From: Plasticicumulans lactativorans
GTDB taxonomy: Bacteria > Pseudomonadota > Gammaproteobacteria > Competibacterales > Competibacteraceae
NCBI RefSeq assembly: GCF_004341245.1
Contig: NZ_SLWY01000016.1
Coordinates: 1 to 64,000 of the forward strand
Direction: 5' to 3'
Length of the DNA stretch: 64,000 nt
The notes under the pieces are model-generated. The model ran no database searches and was not told the DNA's origin. It saw only the letters and a program-made list of their open reading frames with translations. This document shows, piece by piece, positions 18,158-26,788 of this stretch. Position 1 is the first letter of the stretch; each line of letters opens with the position of its first letter. The position numbers were made by a program, and so were the translations under genes.

Positions 18158-18467
18158 GCTGCGAGGCTTCGAGGCGCGCGGGCGATGCGCCGCACGGCGC
18201 CCCGACGTGCGGGCGCCCGCGGGGGCGGTGGCGGGGTGCGATCGGCATGGCTCCAGCGTAGCGCGAACCCCGCGATCAGCGCATGGGCGACCGTCGACGC
18301 CGCCACGGCAACGCGGCGGGACCTGAATGCGGTGTCGCCGCATGCCACCGCATGGCCTGGGGAGATGCCCCGTCGGAGGAGGGGGGCAATCAGTAGAACG
18401 AACCGGCGTATTGCGTTGCGGGCAGTGCCTGGACGCATCCGCGGTGCAAGGGCCGATGATCCGATTT

Positions 18468-18506
18468 GGGCGGTCGCTCGCGAACCCGGGCGACCGCCCT
18501 GTTTTT
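18468..18506 (+). terminator. Intrinsic terminator without an upstream gene
   Basis: GGGCGGTCG (18468-18476) and CGACCGCCC (18491-18499) form a perfect 9-bp stem with a 14-base loop. TGTTTTT follows on the plus strand, the classic intrinsic-terminator arrangement. On the opposite strand there is no T-tract. The nearest plus-strand gene upstream ends at 15444, so the transcript being ended is unknown. Confidence 0.6.
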
Positions 18507-18617
18507 GCCGCCGGTTCCGACGGGAGCGCGAGACGCTGCCGCGATGTGGCGCCTCTCCTGCGGTGGGCGGGGCGGGGACGTTTTCCCGGTGTACGTGGTC
18601 GAGGTCATGAAAAGAAC

Positions 18618-18651
18618 CCTCATCCCCACCCTTCTCCAAGGGGGAGAAGGG
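18618..18651. repeat. CCCTCATCCCC-type intergenic palindromic repeat
   Basis: CCCTCATCCCCA is followed by CCCTTCTCC (18629-18637), a 5-base loop, and GGAGAAGGG (18643-18651). This sequence style is a widespread intergenic repeat in proteobacteria, from memory. A partial second copy (GGGGAGAAGG) follows about 40 bp downstream. Confidence 0.55.
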
Positions 18652-18718
18652 CCTTGGGTGTGCCGTGCAGGGGCCTGGTCGCCTCACTGGGGAGAAGGCT
18701 TCCAGGAACGTGCGCCCG

Positions 18719-21520
18719 TCACGCCTCTTCGGTCAGCCGGCTGAACAGGCTCTCGGCGCTCTGCGGGCGTGCCAGGCCGAAGCCCTGGCCGTAGCGGCAG
18801 CCGCGGGCGCGCAGCAGGTCGGCCTGGGCGAGGGTTTCGACGCCCTGCGCGATCACCGTGAGGCCGAGCGCGCCGCCGAGGGCGAGCAGGGCGTCGAGCA
18901 GGCGGCGGCCGACGGCGTCGGCGGCGGCCTCGTCGATCACCGCGCGGTCGATCTTGAGTTCGTCGACCGGGGCGCGGCGCAGTCCGGCGAGGGGGGCGGG
19001 GCCGGTGCCGACGCCGTCGATGGCGATCCACGCGCCGCTCGCGTGCAGCGCTTCGAGCTGCGCCTGCACGCGGTCGTCGGCGGTGAGCAGGGCGCGTTCG
19101 GGGATCTCGAAGCTCAGGTGGCGGGCGAGCGCCTCGCGGCCGGCGAGCAGCCGCGCCGGCAGGCGCGCGGCCTCGCCGTGCTCGAACAGCACCGGCGACA
19201 GGTTGACGCTCAGGCGGAAGTCGGCCGGCAGGTGCGCGCGCCAGCGTTCGAGCAGCGCGAGCGCGCGCGACAGCACGGCTTCGGTGAGCGGCTGGATCAG
19301 GCCGCTGGTTTCGGCGATGGCGACGAAGCGCCCCGGCGACACCGCGCGGCCGTTGGCGCGGGTCCAGCGGGCGAGCGCCTCGGCGCCGCGCAGGCTGCCG
19401 TCGTCGAGGTCGATGACCGGCTGCAGCGCGAGCTGCAGCGCGTCGTCGCGCAGCGCCTCGCGCAGTTCGGCTTCGAGCGTGGCGCGCAGGCGCGCCTCGC
19501 GCCCCATCGCCGCGGTGTAGAAGGCGTAGCCGCCGCGGCCTTCCTGCTTGACGCGGTACAGCGCGGTGTCGGCGTGGCGCAGCAGGGCTTCCTCGTCGTC
19601 GCCGTCGTCGGGGAACTGGGCGATGCCGAGGCTCGCACCGATGCGCACGCGGTGGCCGTCGAGCTCGAACGGCGCGGCGAGGCTCGCGACCAGCTTGGCG
19701 GCGACCGATTCGGCGTCGCGGCTGGTCTCGATCTCGCGCAGCAGCACGTTGAACTCGTCGCCGCCCATGCGGCAGACGGTGTCGGTGGTGCGCACGCAGG
19801 CGGCGAGGCGGGCGGCGACCTCGATCAGCAGGTGGTCGCCGGCCTCGTGGCCGAGGGTGTCGTTGACGCGCTTGAAGCCGTCGAGATCGAGCCCGATCAG
19901 CGCGAAGCGGCGGCCGTCGCGGCGCGCGGCGCGGACGTTCTGCACCAGGCGGTCGTGGAACAGCTTGCGGTTGGGCAGGCCGGTGAGGGCGTCGTGCAGC
20001 GCCTGGTAGCGCAGCGCCTCGGCCTGCTGCTTGCGCTCGGTGACGTCGGCGATCAGCGCGAGGTAGCGCATGCGGCTGTCGACGTGGCCGGGCACCACGC
20101 TGACGGTCATGTGCTGGGCGTAGCGCTCGCCGTTCTTGCGCCGGTTCCACAGCTCGCCGCTCCAGCTGCCGTCGCGGTGCAGCGCCGACCACATGCCGGC
20201 GTAGAAGGCGGCGTCGTGGGTGCCGGAGCGCAGCAGGCTGGGCGGGCGGCCGAGCACCTCGTCGGCGCGGTAGCCGGTGATGGCCTCGAAGGCGGGGTTG
20301 ACGTAGCGGATGCGGTTGTCGGCGTCGGTGGCCATGATGCCTTCGGCGGCGTGGTCGAACACCACCTGCGCGACCCGCAGCCTCTCCTCGGCGGCGACGC
20401 GCTCGCTGATGTCGACGGTGAAGCCGAGCACGCGCGTGGGCCGGCCGTCGGCGTCGCGCAGCACGCGGTAGTGATCCTTCCACCACACCACGTCGCCGTC
20501 GGCGCGCACGACGCGGTATTCGAGCGCGCCGTCGGTGGAATCGCTGGGGGCGAGGCGGGCGTGGGTGGCGGCGACGACGCGCGCGCGGTCGTCGGGGTGC
20601 ACGCGCGAGATCCAGAAGGCGTTGTCCTGCCAGGCGGCGGCGGGGAAGCCGGTGGCCTGCTCGATCTGCGGCGAGACGTAGCCGATGCGGTGCGAGGGCA
20701 GTTCGAGCTCCCAGATCACCGCGGCGACGCCTTCGAGCAGCGCGCGCAGGCGCGCCTCGCTGGCGGCGAGTTCGCCGCGCGCGAGGTGCAGCTCGTGGGT
20801 GTCCTGCGCGCTCACCAGCACCGCGCGGGCGCCGCTCACCGGATCGACGGCGGCGTCGGCCTTGACCCGGTGCCAGCGCGGGCCGTCGAGCGTGTGCAGC
20901 GGCAGTTCGGCGCAGAAGTGCTCGCCGTCGGCGACGCTCGCGAGCAGCCGGGCGGCGTCGTGCGGGCGCGCGCAGCGCGCGGCGAGCTGCCCGGGCACGT
21001 GTTCGGGGACGACGCCGAAGGCCTGCTGCGCGGCGGCGTTCTGCATCAGCAGGTGGCCGTCGGCGTCGAACATCGCGATCACCACCGGGGTGTGGCGCAG
21101 CGCCTCGACGCTGCGCAGCGTGAGCGGCTGCGCGGCCTCGCCGGCGACCGGGCGGGCCTCGTGCAGCACGCCGAGGCGGCCGTCGACGAGCACCACGCCG
21201 GTCAGGTTGGCGACGACGTGGAGCGGCTGGCCGTCGCGGTAGAAGGTCCACGGCTCGGCGCAGCTGCGCCCGGCGCGGATCTCCGCCATCGCGCGGTCGA
21301 GGCGCAGGCGCGTGGCCGCGTCGGGCGCGGAGACGTCGCGCGCGCGCAGTGCGTCGAGGTGGGGGGCGCCCCAGAGTTCGAGGGCGGCGGGGTTGGCCCA
21401 GACGATGCCGGGGGCATCGGGGTCGAGCAGCCACACCGGCGTCAGCATCCACGCGAAGGCGTCGAGCGCCGCGAGGGTGTAATGCCCTTCGGGGGTACGT
21501 AAGACGTGCGCGTTCACCAC
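18719..21520 (-). CDS. Multi-PAS GGDEF-EAL protein; diguanylate cyclase with a degraded EAL domain
   Basis: 933 residues from a GTG start preceded by GGGAGAA. Several PAS-type sensor domains occupy about 15-510, including YRVVRADGDVVWWKDHYRVLRD and IMATDADNRIRYVNPAFEAITGY. The GGDEF domain (about 515-680) has an intact MGGDEF active site near 585 and an RTTD product-inhibition site five residues before it. The EAL domain (about 690-925) keeps GAEALARW, VNLS and LKIDR. However, the usual DDFGTG is IDGVGTG and AEGVET is AQGVET. Two acidic metal or catalytic positions are therefore lost, and cyclase activity should dominate. There are no membrane helices, so it is a cytoplasmic sensor. It has no operon partners. 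Confidence 0.88.
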   Translation of the reverse strand: MVNAHVLRTPEGHYTLAALDAFAWMLTPVWLLDPDAPGIVWANPAALELWGAPHLDALRARDVSAPDAATRLRLDRAMAEIRAGRSCAEPWTFYRDGQPLHVVANLTGVVLVDGRLGVLHEARPVAGEAAQPLTLRSVEALRHTPVVIAMFDADGHLLMQNAAAQQAFGVVPEHVPGQLAARCARPHDAARLLASVADGEHFCAELPLHTLDGPRWHRVKADAAVDPVSGARAVLVSAQDTHELHLARGELAASEARLRALLEGVAAVIWELELPSHRIGYVSPQIEQATGFPAAAWQDNAFWISRVHPDDRARVVAATHARLAPSDSTDGALEYRVVRADGDVVWWKDHYRVLRDADGRPTRVLGFTVDISERVAAEERLRVAQVVFDHAAEGIMATDADNRIRYVNPAFEAITGYRADEVLGRPPSLLRSGTHDAAFYAGMWSALHRDGSWSGELWNRRKNGERYAQHMTVSVVPGHVDSRMRYLALIADVTERKQQAEALRYQALHDALTGLPNRKLFHDRLVQNVRAARRDGRRFALIGLDLDGFKRVNDTLGHEAGDHLLIEVAARLAACVRTTDTVCRMGGDEFNVLLREIETSRDAESVAAKLVASLAAPFELDGHRVRIGASLGIAQFPDDGDDEEALLRHADTALYRVKQEGRGGYAFYTAAMGREARLRATLEAELREALRDDALQLALQPVIDLDDGSLRGAEALARWTRANGRAVSPGRFVAIAETSGLIQPLTEAVLSRALALLERWRAHLPADFRLSVNLSPVLFEHGEAARLPARLLAGREALARHLSFEIPERALLTADDRVQAQLEALHASGAWIAIDGVGTGPAPLAGLRRAPVDELKIDRAVIDEAAADAVGRRLLDALLALGGALGLTVIAQGVETLAQADLLRARGCRYGQGFGLARPQSAESLFSRLTEEA

Positions 21521-21636
21521 GGTTCTCCCGGCTGCCCGGTTCCGTGGGTAGCGATACCGGGCCGCGCGGACCGCGGCGCCTTGAGCTGCGGCAGCTTAGC
21601 CGATGCGCGCGGGCCCCCGGCAAACGTTGGTGACGT

Positions 21637-21891
21637 TCACGGCGGCGCGAGGTCGAGCCGCGCGGCGGCGGCCGGGGCGAGCAGCACGACGTTGCGGCTC
21701 GCCGGGTAGAGGCGCCCGGCGCGGCGCAGCGGCTCGATGCGCCCGGCGTCGTCCGCGGCGGCGAGCACGACGAAGTCGACGCCCTCGCGCAGGCCGGGCA
21801 GTGCCGCCTTGAAGGCGCGGAAGGCGCTGCCCTTGGGCCGGCCGTGACGCTGGTCGAGTTCGCGCAGCGTCAGCCAGTCGGCGTCGTTCAA
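21637..21891 (-). CDS. Unidentified 84-residue protein translationally coupled to dksA
   Basis: It reads from a TTG whose bases overlap the dksA stop (TTGA), so translation is probably coupled. The sequence starts with NDADWLTLRELDQRHGRPKG, a helix pair that looks like a small helix-turn-helix. A basic FRAFKAALPGLREGVDF segment follows, then ASRNVVLLAPAAAARL at the end. I do not recognise the family. A DNA- or RNA-polymerase-associated role is possible given its partner, but that is inference. Codon use is typical of the neighbours, which supports a real gene. Confidence 0.55.
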   Translation of the reverse strand: MNDADWLTLRELDQRHGRPKGSAFRAFKAALPGLREGVDFVVLAAADDAGRIEPLRRAGRLYPASRNVVLLAPAAAARLDLAPP

Positions 21892-22310
21892 TCGCGGCGG
21901 TCCGCGACCTGCGCGCTGAGGCGTTCGTGGCGCTCCTGTGCCTCCACCGTCAGCGTGGCGATCGGGCGCGCTTCGAGCCGGGCCAGGCCGATCTCGTCGC
22001 CGGTCTCCTCGCAGTAGCCGTAGGAGCCGTCGCCGATGCGCTTGAGCGCGGCGTCGATCTTCGACTGCAGCTTGCGGTAGCGGTCGCGGGTGCGCAGCTC
22101 CAGGCTGGTGTCGCTCTCGCGAGTGGCGCGGTCGGCCTCGTCGGCGACGTCGCTCGGCGCTTCGCGCATCGCGTCGAGCGTGGCCTGGGCTTCCTCCAGC
22201 AGTTCCTGGCGCCAGGCGAGCAGCTTCTCGCGGAAGTAGGCGAGCTGGCGCGGGTTCATGTAGGGCTCGTCGGCGCTGGGGCGGTAGCCGGGCGGAAGGT
22301 CGGTGCTCAT
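21888..22310 (-). CDS. dksA: DksA-family transcription factor with a single-cysteine, zinc-less finger
   Basis: 140 residues. The coiled-coil (about 25-95) carries the tip region DVADEADRATRE, with acidic residues that reach the RNA polymerase secondary channel. The C-terminal globular part is YGYCEETGDEIGLARLEARPIATLTVEAQERHE. Only C100 of the usual four zinc-binding cysteines remains; the other positions are Thr, Thr and Ala. This resembles the zinc-independent DksA variants of other proteobacteria, which still act with ppGpp on rRNA and amino-acid promoters. It is divergent from the DAHP synthase gene, with a short coupled gene downstream. Confidence 0.88.
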   Translation of the reverse strand: MSTDLPPGYRPSADEPYMNPRQLAYFREKLLAWRQELLEEAQATLDAMREAPSDVADEADRATRESDTSLELRTRDRYRKLQSKIDAALKRIGDGSYGYCEETGDEIGLARLEARPIATLTVEAQERHERLSAQVADRRD

Positions 22311-22501
22311 GCGTGACTCCAGGCGGTGGCACGGGCGCGGGCGCCCGCGTGGGAGCGCAATATGCCTGCGGTTGCAGCTTTTTCAAGGATGCGCGAGTCT
22401 AGCCGGCTCCGGTGCCCGTGGGGCGCCGGCCCGATCCACCCCTTCCGGCGCGCGTGTCCGGCGCGCGCGTCCGGCGCACCGCGGCGGTGCGTGGAGAGCG
22501 T

Positions 22502-23884
22502 ATGTCCGAGTCCTGGAGTCCGAACGGCTGGCGCCGTTTCCCGGTGCAGCAGATGCCCGTCTACCCCGATGCGGACGCCCTGGCGGCGGCCGAGGGCCAG
22601 CTCGCGAAGTATCCGCCGCTGGTGTTCGCGGGCGAGGCGCGCACGCTGCGCAAGGCGCTCGCCGAGGTCGCCGAGGGCCGCGCCTTCATCCTGCAGGGCG
22701 GCGACTGCGCCGAGAGCTTCGCCGAGTTCCACGCCTTCAACATCCGCGACACCTTCCGCGTGCTGATGCAGATGGCGGTGGTGCTCACCTACGGCGCCGG
22801 TTGCCCGGTGGTGAAGATCGGGCGCATGGCCGGGCAGTTCGCCAAGCCGCGCAGCGCCCCCACCGAGACCCGCGGCGGCGTGACGCTGCCGAGCTACCGC
22901 GGCGACAACGTCAACAGCCTCGAATTCACGCTGGAGGCGCGCACGCCCGACCCGCAGCGGCAGGTCCAGGCCTACTTCCAGGCGGCGGCGACGCTGAACC
23001 TGCTGCGCGCCTTCGCCCAGGGCGGCTACGCCGACCTGCACCAGGTGCACCGCTGGACCGCCGACTTCCTCGACGCCAGCCCGCAGGGAGAGCGCTACCG
23101 CGAGCTCGCCGACCACATCGCGCAGGCGCTGGCCTTCATGGAGGCCTGCGGGCTGTCGAGCGACACCGTGCCGCAGGTGCGCGAGACCGCCTTCTACACC
23201 TCGCACGAGGCGCTGCTGCTCGGCTACGAGCAGGCGCTGACGCGCCGCGACCACCTCACCGGGCTGTGGTACGACTGCTCGGCGCACTTCGTGTGGATCG
23301 GCGAGCGCACGCGCCAGCTCGACGGCGCCCACGTCGAGTTCTTCCGCGGCATCGGCAACCCGATCGGCGTCAAGATCGGCCCCGGCATGCAGCCCGACGA
23401 GCTGATCCGCCTGATCGACGCGCTCGACCCCGGCAACGAGCCCGGCCGCCTGACGCTGATCACGCGCATGGGCGCCGGCACCGTCGAGGACAAGCTGCCG
23501 GCGCTGGTGCGCCGCGTGCGCGCCGAGGGGCGCAAGGTGGTGTGGTCGTGCGACCCGATGCACGGCAACACCATCACCTCCAGCACCGGCTACAAGACGC
23601 GCCCGTTCGAGCGCATCCTCGCCGAGGTGCGCGGCTTCTTCGCGGTGCACCGCGCCGAGGGCAGCCACGCCGGCGGCGTGCACTTCGAGCTGACCGGGCA
23701 GGACGTCACCGAGTGCACCGGCGGCGCCCAGGCGCTCGACGACGCCGCGCTCGCCGCCTGCTACACCACCCACTGCGACCCGCGCCTGAACGCCTCGCAG
23801 TCGCTCGAACTCGCCTTCCTGGTGGCCGAGATGCTCAAGGCCGAACGGGCCGCGCGCGCCGCCGAGGCGGTACAACCCGACTGA
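22502..23884 (+). CDS. Class II (plant-type) 3-deoxy-D-arabino-heptulosonate 7-phosphate synthase
   Basis: 460 residues, the type II length. Characteristic stretches are [15 protein letters not shown] near the N-terminus, [12 protein letters not shown], then [12 protein letters not shown] and [10 protein letters not shown], which contribute the metal-binding Cys and His and the phosphate-binding arginines. It condenses phosphoenolpyruvate with erythrose 4-phosphate, the first step of aromatic amino-acid synthesis. GGAGAG five bases before ATG 22502 sets the start. Class II enzymes are distinct from AroFGH of E. coli and can serve secondary metabolism, but no such cluster is visible here. Confidence 0.93.
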   Translation: MSESWSPNGWRRFPVQQMPVYPDADALAAAEGQLAKYPPLVFAGEARTLRKALAEVAEGRAFILQGGDCAESFAEFHAFNIRDTFRVLMQMAVVLTYGAGCPVVKIGRMAGQFAKPRSAPTETRGGVTLPSYRGDNVNSLEFTLEARTPDPQRQVQAYFQAAATLNLLRAFAQGGYADLHQVHRWTADFLDASPQGERYRELADHIAQALAFMEACGLSSDTVPQVRETAFYTSHEALLLGYEQALTRRDHLTGLWYDCSAHFVWIGERTRQLDGAHVEFFRGIGNPIGVKIGPGMQPDELIRLIDALDPGNEPGRLTLITRMGAGTVEDKLPALVRRVRAEGRKVVWSCDPMHGNTITSSTGYKTRPFERILAEVRGFFAVHRAEGSHAGGVHFELTGQDVTECTGGAQALDDAALAACYTTHCDPRLNASQSLELAFLVAEMLKAERAARAAEAVQPD

Positions 23885-23912
23885 CGGCCGCGACCGGACG
23901 GATGGCGACGAG

Positions 23913-24587
23913 ATGGTGAGTGTGTCGACCTTTTCGCGCGGCTGCGGCGCGGCGCTGTGCATGGTGGTGCTCGGCGCCTGCAGCAGCGGCGGCAAGGAGC
24001 CGGTGTACCAGCAGGAGCAGTTCACCGCGGGGAGCAACTACTCGCGCAAGTTCGCCGCGTCGCCGCAGGCCACCTGCGAGGCGGCGCGGCGCACGCTGCT
24101 GAGCCAGGGCTACGTGATCGGCGAGGCGCGTGCCGATGCCGTGGAGGCGAAGAAGACCTTCCAGCCGGAGAAGGAGCTCCACGTCGAGCTCAACTTCCGC
24201 GTGACCTGCGCGCCCGATCGCGACGGCTCGGTGGCCTTCGCCAACGCCGAGCAGAACCGCTACACGATCAAGAAGACCAACTCGGCGGCGAGCGTCGGCG
24301 TCGGCATGATGGGCTCGATCTCGCTGCCGCTCGCCGGCAGCGACGATTCGCTGGTCAAGGTCGGCGCCGAGACCATCCCGCCGGGGTCGTTCTACGACCG
24401 CTTCTTCGCGCTGCTGCAGCACCAGCTCGACCAGGTGCCGCGCACGCCGCTGGTGACGCCGGCCACCCCGCCGACGCCGCTGCCATCGGCGCCCGCGGTG
24501 CCGGGCACGGTACCGGTGACGGTGCCGCTCACGCCGTCGACGCCCGCGCCGGCGGATCGGCCGGTCAGCACCATCGTGCCGGGTTGA
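23913..24587 (+). CDS. DUF2242-type lipoprotein
   Basis: 224 residues. A lipoprotein signal peptide ends in the lipobox VVLGAC, with the modified cysteine followed by SSGG. The middle part (KFAASPQATCEAARRTLLSQGYVIGEARADAVEAKKTFQPEKELHVELNFRVTC) matches the DUF2242 pattern. A Gly-rich VGVGMMGSISLPL segment follows. The C-terminus is a low-complexity Pro/Thr/Ala tail of about 45 residues. Its function is unknown and it is probably anchored in the outer membrane. It follows the DAHP synthase gene by 28 bp, and its stop overlaps the recG start. Confidence 0.75.
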   Translation: MVSVSTFSRGCGAALCMVVLGACSSGGKEPVYQQEQFTAGSNYSRKFAASPQATCEAARRTLLSQGYVIGEARADAVEAKKTFQPEKELHVELNFRVTCAPDRDGSVAFANAEQNRYTIKKTNSAASVGVGMMGSISLPLAGSDDSLVKVGAETIPPGSFYDRFFALLQHQLDQVPRTPLVTPATPPTPLPSAPAVPGTVPVTVPLTPSTPAPADRPVSTIVPG

Positions 24588-26704
24588 GCACAGCGGCCGG
24601 ACCGGGTGGTGCGGCCATCGACGCGCTCCGTGCCGAAGCCCTTGCCGAGCGCCCGCTCACCGCGCTGAAGAGCGTCGGGCCGCGCCAGGCCGAGCGCCTC
24701 GCCCGCCTCGGCCTGCACACGGTCGGCGACCTGCTGTTCCACCTGCCGCTGCGTTACCAGGACCGCACCCGCGTGGTGCCGATCGGCTCGCTCACGCCGT
24801 ACACCGAGGCGGTGATCGAAGGCGAGGTGCTGCTCGCCGAGGTGGTGGTGCGCAAGCGCCGCGCGCTGCTGGTGCGCCTCGGCGACGGCACCGGCAGCCT
24901 GACGCTGCGTTTCTTCTTCTTCAACGCGGCGCAGCAGGCGGCGCTCGCGCGCGGCGAGCGCCTGCGCGTGTTCGGCGAGGTGCGCGGCGGGCCGACCGGG
25001 CTCGAGATCGTGCACCCGGAGTGGCGCAGGGTCGATGCCGCCGCCGCGGTCGAGGAGCACCTGACGCCGATCTACCCGACCACCGAGGGCCTGCACCAGT
25101 TGAGCCTGCGCGCGCTCACCGCGCAGGCGCTGGCGCTGCTCGACGCCGAGGGGCTGGCCGAGGTGCTGCCCGCGCCGCTGCTCGCGCGCCTCGGGCTGCC
25201 GCCGCTCGCGCCGGCGCTGCACCTGCTGCACCGGCCGCCGCCCGAGGTGTCGCTGGCGATGCTCGAGGCCGGGCGCCACCCGGCGCAGCGTCGGCTCGCC
25301 TTCGAGGAACTGCTCGCGCACCAGTTGAGCCTGCGCGCGCTGCGCCGCCGCACCCGCGCGCAGCAGGCGCCGCCGCTGCCCGAGGCCGCGGAGCTGAGCG
25401 CGCGCTTCCTCGCCGCGCTGCCGTTCGCGCTGACCCCGGCGCAGGCGCGCGTGTTCGCCGAGATCGGCGCCGACCTCGCCGCGCCGCGGCCGATGCTGCG
25501 CCTGCTGCAGGGCGACGTCGGCTCCGGCAAGACCGTGGTCGCCGCGCTCGCGGCGCTGCGCGCGGTCGCCGCCGGCTGCCAGGCCGCGGTGATGGCGCCG
25601 ACCGAGCTGCTCGCCGAGCAGCACTTCCGCAGCTTCGACGCCTGGCTCGCGCCGCTCGGCATCGAGCTCGCGTGGCTCGCCGGGCGCCTCAAGGGCCGCG
25701 CGCGCGCGGCGACGCTCGCGGCCATCGCCGACGGCCGCGCGCAGGTGGTGATCGGCACCCACGCGCTGTTCCAGGCGGAGGTGACGTTCGCCGACCTCGG
25801 CCTCGCGATCATCGACGAGCAGCACCGCTTCGGCGTGCACCAGCGTCTGGCGCTGCGCGAGAAGGGCCGTGCCGGCGCGCGCTGCCCGCACCAGCTGGTG
25901 ATGACCGCGACGCCGATCCCGCGCACGCTGGCGATGAGCGCCTATGCCGACCTCGACACCTCGGTGATCGATGCGCTGCCGCCGGGGCGCAGCCCGGTGA
26001 CGACGGTGGTGGTGGCCGACACGCGCCGCGGCGAGGTGGTCGAGCGGGTGCGCGCGGCCTGCCTGCAGGGGCGCCAGGCGTACTGGGTGTGCACGCTGAT
26101 CGACGAGTCCGAGGCGCTCGCCGCGCAGGCGGCCACCGATACCGCGGCGAGCCTCGTGCAGGCGCTGCCCGAACTGCGCGTCGGGCTGGTGCACGGGCGG
26201 CTGCGCCCGGCCGACAAGGAGGCAGTGATGCGCGCGTTCAAGGCCGGCACGCTCGACCTGCTGGTGGCGACCACGGTGATCGAGGTCGGCGTCGACGTGC
26301 CCAACGCGAGCCTGATGGTGATCGACAACGCCGAGCGCCTCGGCCTCGCGCAGCTGCACCAGCTGCGCGGGCGGGTGGGGCGGGGCAGCGCGCAGTCGGC
26401 CTGCGTGCTGCTCTACCACCCGCCGCTCGGCGAGCAGGGGCGGGCGCGGCTGGCGATCCTGCGCGAGACCACCGACGGCTTCGCGATCGCCCGCCGCGAC
26501 CTCGAACTGCGCGGCCCCGGCGAGGTGCTCGGCACCCGCCAGACCGGCGAGCTCGGCCTGCGCGTCGCCGACCTGCTGCGCGACGAGGACCTGCTCGACG
26601 AGGTCCAGCGCAGCGCCGACGAACTGCTCGCCGACTGGCCGCAGCACGCCGCCGCGGTGGTGCGCCGCTGGATCGGCCGCGGGCAGCGCTACGGCGACGT
26701 CTGA
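24584..26704 (+). CDS. recG: ATP-dependent DNA helicase RecG
   Basis: 706 residues. The N-terminal wedge/OB domain includes LTALKSVGPRQAERLARLGLHTVGDLLFHLPLRYQDR. The helicase core follows, with Walker A GDVGSGKT (about 309), the DEQH box in LAIIDEQHRFG, motif III in TATPIPRTLAM, and motifs V-VI in TTVIEVGVDVPNA and QLHQLRGRVGRG. It unwinds and reverses stalled replication forks and Holliday junctions. No ATG precedes the domain in frame. A TTG overlapping the stop of the preceding gene (TTGA) gives a protein slightly longer than E. coli RecG (693), so that start was chosen. Confidence 0.93.
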   Translation: MSTAAGPGGAAIDALRAEALAERPLTALKSVGPRQAERLARLGLHTVGDLLFHLPLRYQDRTRVVPIGSLTPYTEAVIEGEVLLAEVVVRKRRALLVRLGDGTGSLTLRFFFFNAAQQAALARGERLRVFGEVRGGPTGLEIVHPEWRRVDAAAAVEEHLTPIYPTTEGLHQLSLRALTAQALALLDAEGLAEVLPAPLLARLGLPPLAPALHLLHRPPPEVSLAMLEAGRHPAQRRLAFEELLAHQLSLRALRRRTRAQQAPPLPEAAELSARFLAALPFALTPAQARVFAEIGADLAAPRPMLRLLQGDVGSGKTVVAALAALRAVAAGCQAAVMAPTELLAEQHFRSFDAWLAPLGIELAWLAGRLKGRARAATLAAIADGRAQVVIGTHALFQAEVTFADLGLAIIDEQHRFGVHQRLALREKGRAGARCPHQLVMTATPIPRTLAMSAYADLDTSVIDALPPGRSPVTTVVVADTRRGEVVERVRAACLQGRQAYWVCTLIDESEALAAQAATDTAASLVQALPELRVGLVHGRLRPADKEAVMRAFKAGTLDLLVATTVIEVGVDVPNASLMVIDNAERLGLAQLHQLRGRVGRGSAQSACVLLYHPPLGEQGRARLAILRETTDGFAIARRDLELRGPGEVLGTRQTGELGLRVADLLRDEDLLDEVQRSADELLADWPQHAAAVVRRWIGRGQRYGDV

Positions 26705-26788
26705 AGGCGCCGGCGGGCGGGCCGCGCGGGCGGCTTTCGTGCTAGTTTGCGCAGCCTTTCCGCAGCCCCGCCGACTGGAGGCGCCGCC

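Larger units (their letters stand above)
18158..18717. other. Intergenic region of about 560 bp with an orphan terminator and a repeat
   Basis: No protein gene is supported here. The region holds an intrinsic-terminator-like hairpin on the plus strand (18468-18506) that serves no visible plus-strand gene. It also holds a CCCTCATCCCC-type intergenic repeat (18618-18651). Open frames on both strands lack motifs and cross both elements. Confidence 0.5.

Noticed and set aside
18665-21502. A 945-codon plus-strand open frame opposite the GGDEF-EAL gene
   Set aside because: The opposite strand has a complete PAS-GGDEF-EAL protein with a ribosome-binding site; this frame shows only Ala/Gly/Val-rich sequence.
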